Part shown: one piece after another, positions 57,942-64,000 of the stretch
Layout: every line of letters starts with the position of its first letter
How positions within the stretch are numbered: position 1 is the stretch's first letter
NCBI GenBank assembly: GCA_032622095.1
Contig: CP136065.1
Coordinates: 42,631,503-42,695,502, forward strand
Length of the DNA stretch: 64,000 bases
Reading direction: 5' to 3'
Source: Siphonodentalium dalli
Taxonomy: Eukaryota; Mollusca; Scaphopoda; Gadilida; Siphonodentaliidae
Program-made: the position numbers and the translations under genes
The notes under the pieces: model-generated
What the model saw: only the letters and a program-made list of their open reading frames with translations
Database searches by the model: none
Told to the model about the DNA's origin: nothing

Positions 57942-58080
57942 CCCTGTTCAAGTGTTCCTGCTAATGTGCTATGATGCGGTTGGGTCCTGCTTAATTGCTA
58001 TGAATTGCACTACCCGCATCATAGCAATTCAGCAGGACCACCAGCATCATAGCATATTAGCAGGACCACTTGGCCAGTGG
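57942..58080. mobile_element. core-less relative of the 2026-2989 element
   Basis: CAAGTGTTCCTGCTAATGTGC, GGTCCTGCTTAATTGC and the complementary GCAATTCAGCAGGACC and GCATATTAGCAGGACCACTT form a 139-bp foldback flanked by TA (57940-57941 and 58081-58082). It matches the terminal repeats at 2026-2118, without the 177-bp array. Confidence 0.8.
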
Positions 58081-58082
58081 TA

Positions 58083-58494
58083 AAATAGTTTGTTTTCCAT
58101 ACGGATATGTGTTTTCAAATAATCATGTAATGATATCTAACATACATGTATATGATCCCATTTATAGGTTTTATTCATCACGGCCAGATAAACTTTGTAT
58201 ACAGACAGTTTTACCAAACTTAGAATTTTTATTAGGTGCTTTCGAATTCATTGTAGCTGTAATTACTAGTATTAAAAGAGTGCTCAATAAAGTTTGTTTT
58301 ATCATTTATGCTCATTCGGAATTTGGATGCTATTTAATTCTGTTTATCTATATAATTGGCTGCACTGCTAAATTTTGACTCATTTCAGTCATTTGATGTC
58401 AGTACATGTAGTTGTCCATCGAAATGGCGAACACAACCAAAGACAAATTACAAGAGGAAAGACAACAAATACATTTGATGTGCACTAAAACAGA
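58083..58494. other. no recognisable gene
   Basis: The ORF 58070-58378 (102 codons) starts inside the foldback end and has no domain that I recognise. Confidence 0.35.
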
Positions 58495-58496
58495 TA

Positions 58497-58661
58497 CAGT
58501 AGTGCCCTAAGAAATCGACCCCTTAACCACAGCAGAATTATGTGTAACTTTCAGGATTTAGTCGGATATATGGCTTGTTGCCATTCATCGGAAAGCTCTC
58601 CCCGAGTTTAATACCCGTAATTCTGCTGTGGTTAAGGAGTCGATTAATTAGAGCATTACTG
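58497..58661. mobile_element. TA-flanked MITE (Tc1/mariner-like), copy 1
   Basis: CAGTAGTGCCCTAAGAAATC and the inverse end ATTAATTAGAGCATTACTG are flanked by TA (58495-58496 and 58662-58663). Inner pairs CTTAACCACAGCAGAATTA and TAATTCTGCTGTGGTTAAG extend the fold. 165 bp, no ORF. Confidence 0.82.
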
Positions 58662-58663
58662 TA

Positions 58664-60161
58664 GTTACAAATGTATGTCTAGCCTCCTGTTGTGTCACTA
58701 ATAAGATCTTTAATTCACATACGGTACACATGTACATGTACATGTACTATATAGTACCCGTTCAAGCGTTTACAAGTGTCAGTCATCGAGAAACTGACCA
58801 AAAGTTTTGGTAGTATATAATATAGGCTAGCACTGCACTTGGGCTACATGTACATGTACTGTAAGTGATTATAATGTACTATTTTTATATTCTGCTGTGA
58901 AAGTGTTGCTGAATGAAATTTAAGTTTACCCCGATATTCTAAGTCCGCTCGACTAAGATGGGTTTTTTCTCGAAAACTGATATCTGAATATACATGACTT
59001 TTTGTACGTCTTCCACTGGTTGGTATTCCCTCTAAAATGACTAATTTTAACTGATTAGATTAGCCCTGGTATGGAAAACTCTAACTGTTATAGCCAGATG
59101 AGCGGTTTACTGCCAACAGCGGTGATGATATGATGACCAGCGTTGTGCATGGCATATGTTGATCCAGGTAAGAATGCTACCATACATTCCGAACATTCAT
59201 TAAATATCTTATTAATAGTAACCCAAACTACACAAGAGACTAGTATAACTAAGATTGGGCTCGATTAATGATGTGACACTTTCAGTACTTCATTTACTAG
59301 TAGCCTGGTACTGGTGGGCCTGGCTACAGATACTTGTTTGGCGTGTTTGAGGCCTGTGGCACAAGGGCAGCAGAATCAATTAAAATTTCTCTTATTGTAG
59401 TGTAGTACATGTACATGAATAGTACCGGTAGTACAGCACACAAAGAGGTATATAGTACCGGCACATGTACATGTATTCTCTCTGTTTTCACACATGTTTT
59501 TTTTCAATTTAACAACATGAGTCTTTTATGACACATACATGTACTAAAGTGAAAGTAGGCCTACATGTATATAATGTGCACCCAGTATACCGGTACATGT
59601 ACTGATATATTACATTGCAATACAGTCCGAGTACAATGATATAACAAAATTATGCATAGTAGAATAACAACCTTTTGTACAAACAGTCCTGACAATGATA
59701 TACCGGGATATCATGGTGATAGTTCATACATTTGGAATTACCGAATACCTGAGTTTGTGGATAGACCGCTTCATGCGATGTTTATGTGAATTTTTATTTT
59801 TAAGTCGGCATTGCGTACGGTAGTCCTATAAACCACACCAGAGAATAGCAATTGTCGGTCAGTGACCAACTTCTTATGTTTATGCAATCGATACAATCCG
59901 GTTCTGCTTTTGATGTCCAGTTCGATATTTGTGGTGCGTTCTTGTGCAAAAATATAATTCTAACTAATGCGCCAAAAATCAGGTTTATAAATTTATCCAT
60001 TCTTGAGCAAGAGCAACTCGTAAAACTTGTATGGTATAACATTCCAAACTGAGTATTTCTGCTATCAAACCATATGATAATAATGTTGAACCGGACATCG
60101 AAATCTGAACCGCATTTATGGATTGCAGCACGTGATGTTGAATAAACAGTTATAGAGGATA
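58664..60161. other. no recognisable gene; ACATGTAC-rich
   Basis: Dense ACATGTAC words (58732-58750, 58844-58860, 59406, 59463, 59592). The opposed ORFs 59800-60042 (-) and 59852-60052 (+) have no domain that I recognise. Confidence 0.4.
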
Positions 60162-60163
60162 TA

Positions 60164-60380
60164 CAGTAATGCTCTAATTAATCGACTCCTTAACTACAGG
60201 AGAATTATGGGTAACTTTTCAGGATTTAGTCGGAAATATGGGTTGATGCCATTCATCGGAAAGCTCTCGGTGAGAGCTTTCCGATGAATGGCAACAAGCC
60301 ATATTTCGGACTAAATCCTGAAAAGTTACCCATAATTCTGCTGTAGTTAAGGAGTCGATTAATTAGCTCTAGAATTACTG
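60164..60380. mobile_element. TA-flanked MITE (Tc1/mariner-like), copy 2, near-perfect palindrome
   Basis: CAGTAATGCTCTAATTAATC and GATTAATTAGCTCTAGAATTACTG ends are flanked by TA (60162-60163 and 60381-60382). The arms (about 108 bp) pair almost completely about a centre near 60272 (AAAGCTCTCGGTGAGAGCTTT). Same family as 58497-58661. Confidence 0.88.
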
Positions 60381-60382
60381 TA

Positions 60383-61484
60383 ACATGGTTTATAATATAC
60401 AAATGTATACTGTATGGGAAACATCAGAGGTTTACAAAGTAATAAAAACAGTTGATTTGTTCTTTATTCTTGTGGTTATATACACGTACATACATGTATT
60501 CTAAAAATAAATGTCCTTTACAACGTGGATCAATGAAATGCGGTTGTTGCATTTAAAATGCATTGAGGGTGCATTGTGTCACGCCACTTTGTAAATGCCT
60601 TAATGACAGCATTTAAATTAAATGCACTGCATTGGGAATAATCGCAGTCGCATTGAAATTACCGATCATTGCGCCGAAAAAGTATACTAGTATGAACACC
60701 CAAATAACGATACGATAGTGTATTTTGCAATTTTAGTTATAATTTTGTTTAATTTAAATTCACATCTGAATAATTCTGTGTTATTTTCCCACTCCTGGTG
60801 TACATGTATATGTTCGGAATCGGACATTCATGATGTAGTTTTCCATTCAAAATGGAATAAACATAAATAAACACTATTGACATTAATTGTTTTATAATCA
60901 GAATCTGAGAATCATGATTCTCATTTTGATTCTAGTAAAAAGTCTTGATTCCCTGTAGAAAGTGAAACACTAACATTTTGATTATTGCCAAAAATCTGAT
61001 GGATTTTAAGGCCTGCATCAAGACATTTGTTTGTGAATAAATCAAGGTAAATGTGTTAAAATATGAACGCATTTACAAATGCGTTGCTCCAAAATCGCAA
61101 AGTAGATTCGAACATGTGGTCGCTTTTCTAAGAAATTTGTGAGTGGTCTGTACATGTACATACATGTAAGTTACTTGACCAATTACACAAGGAGTCGAGG
61201 GACACAATCAATGAGGACGTTTGTACTAAAAAAAAAATTTTTACGCAAGGAACGAACACAAGGCCACTTTCTTAATTTATATTATGAGCCAACAAGACAG
61301 ATCGTAAATCGCTGTTATATGACAATATATGTGGCCATCATAATGGTCGACAGGCATGACGCCAACAAAAACCAATCTGTCAGGCCAATATAAAGAAGTC
61401 GCGACTTATTGCTGGTGGAACCTATTAAAGGCATCGTTCCATTTCGTTAATAACAACTTACATGTAACATTCACCTCCACCTCT
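60383..61484. other. no recognisable gene
   Basis: Nothing beyond short ORFs and ACATGTA words. Confidence 0.4.
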
Positions 61485-62426
61485 TTACTCTTGGGCTCCA
61501 AATAAATATGCATGCACCAGCTGCATCCACGTTTATTATTTTTCTTGGGAAATCCCCCCCCCCCTGCACAGTGCTTATTTGGGTCTGCACGTTTATTAAT
61601 ATTTTGAAGCTATGAAAATTTAAATCAGCACAAATTCAAGATTTCTATATGATTCAGATGTAAAAATGATCAACACGTCTACATTAGTTACTAGCTAAAC
61701 AAGACATTTTGTCATATGTTTATACTTTACTGTGAAATTGCGTTTCTTCCGTTCTCCATGAACGGATTCTCAAAATGTTTGGTTTTCCAAAAAACAAGGA
61801 TTCGAACTGTCTGAACTGAACTCCATGCGTTTGTTTAAATAGATGAATAAATAATGGGAAAGACATACAATCCTAGTTCATAATGAATTTAAGTATATAA
61901 ATATAAATAATAAACGGCGGATTCAAAGTGGTCATGGGTTTTGACCGCGTTAAAAAAATCAGCAAATTCTGCATGAACCCCGAAGTTTGCTGATTTTTTC
62001 TCGCGGTCAAAATCCCATGACCGCATTGAAACCGCCGTTCATTTCTTATATGAATAACACAATTTAAGATTGGTGAATTATTTCTTTTGGTTAATTTAAT
62101 AAACGTACAGGACCAAATAACGATCGTACAGGTGGGAATTTTACCTCGATTTTAATAATCGTACATTAGGCACTCAAGAGTAGTACATATTCAAGTATGT
62201 GGCAAACCAAAAAAACACCACATGATACATACATGTACCTGTACTACATGTTGACTCGTATACCTGAACCTGCTATAAAAATTATTTGGTTAACCACAGT
62301 TGATGTTTTGCTCAGAGTTCCCCCTGCACTATTATTTAGGTCTGTACTTTTATTAACTTTCAATGGAATTTCCCCCCCCCCGCACTATTATTTGGGCCTG
62401 CACTTTTATTTGGAGCCTGAGAGTAA
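61485..62426. mobile_element. candidate TIR element with TTACTC..GGCTCCAAATAAA ends
   Basis: TTACTCTTGGGCTCCAAATA at the left faces TTTATTTGGAGCCTGAGAGTAA at the right. Just inside the right end, and again near 61550, CCCCC(C)GCAC(T)ATTATTTGGG(T/C)CTGCAC repeats. The hairpin at 61913-62039 lies inside. Target duplication was not resolved. Confidence 0.55.
61913..62039. mobile_element. 127-bp foldback MITE
   Basis: AACGGCGGATTCAAAGTGGT pairs with ACCGCATTGAAACCGCCGTT. The pairing continues through CATGGGTTTTGACCGCG and AAAAAATCAGCAAA to a ~19-nt loop. Arms are about 52 bp with few mismatches. Confidence 0.78.
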
Positions 62427-62465
62427 GTTGCATTGACATTTATTTTCACGAATTACCATGCTAAA

Positions 62466-63161
62466 GGCCAAAGAAAAAAGATTGTATGTTTCCGGTAAAA
62501 AAATTTAGGGTAGGTGGTAGGTAGGGAATTTTTTTTATTTTATTTTATTTTGATATTTTTTATCCAGCTGCAGAAATATTGAACTACCTCGACCAAAGTG
62601 ACATAAAATGCCAACCCGTGCCATGGGGAAAGTATTACTTGATCAACACAGTGGAAATATACATTAAGATTGATAAAAAATCAAACTTACTTCATGCTTA
62701 CGTATGTTTTTTATTATATCTAATACCACATTTTCATAAATTTGGCTATAAACTTGGTACAAAATTGATGTCACTAACTTTTTATAAGAATTTTACCAAT
62801 AATACCGCCATTATACCGTACATGTATTGTGACGATTACATCCCATTGTCTGGGGGTAGCCAGTACACCCACCGAGCATGCCTGGTTTTTGGAAACAGTA
62901 GCTACTAGTACATGTATACCCCTAATATATTCAGTGATAACCTCTTTACATGTATATATACAGATACACACCCACCATGTCTGTTGATAGTGTTCCATAA
63001 GTCCCAAACAAGACATAAAGCAGGCAGGAGATCCACTCTCAGGAAATTAAAATTGCGAAAATTTTGACTTTTTCTCAAAATATCAATAAAAAGTTTAGGG
63101 TCGGCGGGTTATTTTTAGGGTCGGTCGATGTACGGAAACATAGTATCTTTTTTCTTTGGCC
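62466..63161. mobile_element. TIR element with GGCCAAAGAAAAAAGAT ends
   Basis: GGCCAAAGAAAAAAGAT, then TATGTTTCCG, at the left faces CGGAAACATAGTATCTTTTT plus TCTTTGGCC at the right, about 30 bp. Inner AGGGTCGG words occur near the right end. The contained ORFs (62579-62908 and 62774-63016 on opposite strands) are not convincing genes. Confidence 0.68.
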
Positions 63162-63347
63162 TAAGGAACATTGCAACTGGTTTGAAGTAACATGACCGCG
63201 TTGCGTCAACACTGGAACTGCATTGATGGTAATTTTCAACATGGTCTCACTGAGGTTCTATCAAATATAAATACTAGTATGGTTGAGGCCAACTTGAGGG
63301 AGACAATTATTTTGAGAATATGTGATCCTGTGTTAACATGAGCCTAA

Positions 63348-63734
63348 GGCGACACCAATTTTTAAGTCTGGTTTACGAACACATCCTACAAGTTACAACT
63401 TTGTTTCCATTTCATGAAAAAAAAAAAAAAACTTTTTTTGTCCCAAAATATTTTACACGCGTACTGATTTTCATGTGCTGTCGCATCCGGCTCTGCTTAT
63501 GATCATTTACAGATCCATATTTTCATGTATTTCATGACAAGATATGTCTTGTTTGGTTTGAACAGAATTTCATTCAAAAACATTTTTTCACAATTTTTGT
63601 AAAATTTATGTAAAATTCCACGATTTACTTGATATAAATTGGGGGGACAATCTTTTTTATTTTTATTTTTTTCCCTCCTGCATCTACTTTTTTTCTCCCC
63701 ACATCGTAAACCAGACTTAAAAATTGGTGTCGCT
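63348..63734 (-). mobile_element. PIF/Harbinger-like MITE, copy 2
   Basis: Same family as 56121-56508, in opposite orientation and the same length within 1 bp. It is flanked by TAA (63345-63347 and 63735-63737). Its last base is T where copy 1 has C. Confidence 0.82.
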
Positions 63735-63737
63735 TAA

Positions 63738-64000
63738 ATATCATCTGATGGAGTCAAAATCATTGAACCGTCACTTATGCATGCACATGTTGTCTTGATG
63801 TTGAGTCTGGCTTTCATCATTTTCATTAGTTTTACTGTTAATATCCACCAAAGGTTGAGGTGTTATGGAACAACTGTATGGCATCGTATACTGTTATCTT
63901 CCGAGTAAATATGGAGTCTCTAATTCTTTTATCAGTCACGCATCTACTCATCAAATAGTATAATCCTTAAATATTTGTAGTCCAGGTGATCTCGACTGCA
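63738..64000. other. no recognisable gene
   Basis: Window edge, nothing recognised. Confidence 0.4.

Noticed and set aside
62579-63016. Opposed ORFs of 109 and 80 codons
   Set aside because: Both lie within a TIR element, overlap on opposite strands and match no family that I know.

Overview
The window looks like nuclear DNA of an invertebrate animal, most likely a marine lophotrochozoan such as a mollusc. This is inferred from spliced exons with GT-AG borders, secreted C-type lectin and thrombospondin type-1 (TSP1) domains, AT-rich DNA, many short foldback transposons, and abundant ACATGTACATGT-type words on the right side. No bacterial gene organisation, rRNA, tRNA or CRISPR array was seen. 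Species and chromosome cannot be told from sequence alone.

Layout. 1-8.8 kb: a ~130-bp tandem repeat rich in nuclear-receptor-like half-sites, an inverted-repeat element carrying a 4 x 177-bp core, and a decayed LINE reverse transcriptase on the minus strand whose upstream part has expanded into a 99-bp repeat. 8.9-11.4 kb: a 182/142-bp satellite. 11.4-13.8 kb: the last two exons of a C-type lectin gene, with a 32-bp minisatellite in the intron between them. 13.8-31.8 kb: no recognisable exons, but several foldback or TTAA-flanked elements, including a clean piggyBac-like MITE at 29477-29934.

31.8-50 kb holds a secreted multi-TSP1 gene. Exon 1 encodes a signal peptide and a Thr/Ser-rich stretch. 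It is followed by at least six 168-nt TSP1 exons, all phase 1-1, at 37103, 40363, 41484, 42620, 45243 and 46379. The cluster alternates type A and type B exons. B plus A lie in a 3,759-bp tandem duplication whose two copies look identical. Decayed TSP1 exons follow at 49.4-49.7 kb. The minisatellite after each A exon appears to be built from the exon's own 3' end and splice donor, so dozens of donor-like sites follow each A exon with the reading frame open. This is the most interesting feature of the window. Introns of this gene carry a hAT-like foldback element with an 8-bp target duplication and a 5'-truncated LINE with a 14-bp target duplication.

50-64 kb: no confident genes. It contains a decayed minus-strand ORF, microsatellites, an inverted ACCCAGGTGTACC minisatellite, and a dense set of MITEs of at least four families (TTA/TAA-, TTAA- and TA-flanked), two of which occur twice. 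The lectin and TSP1 genes encode extracellular proteins, but nothing here shows that they work together.
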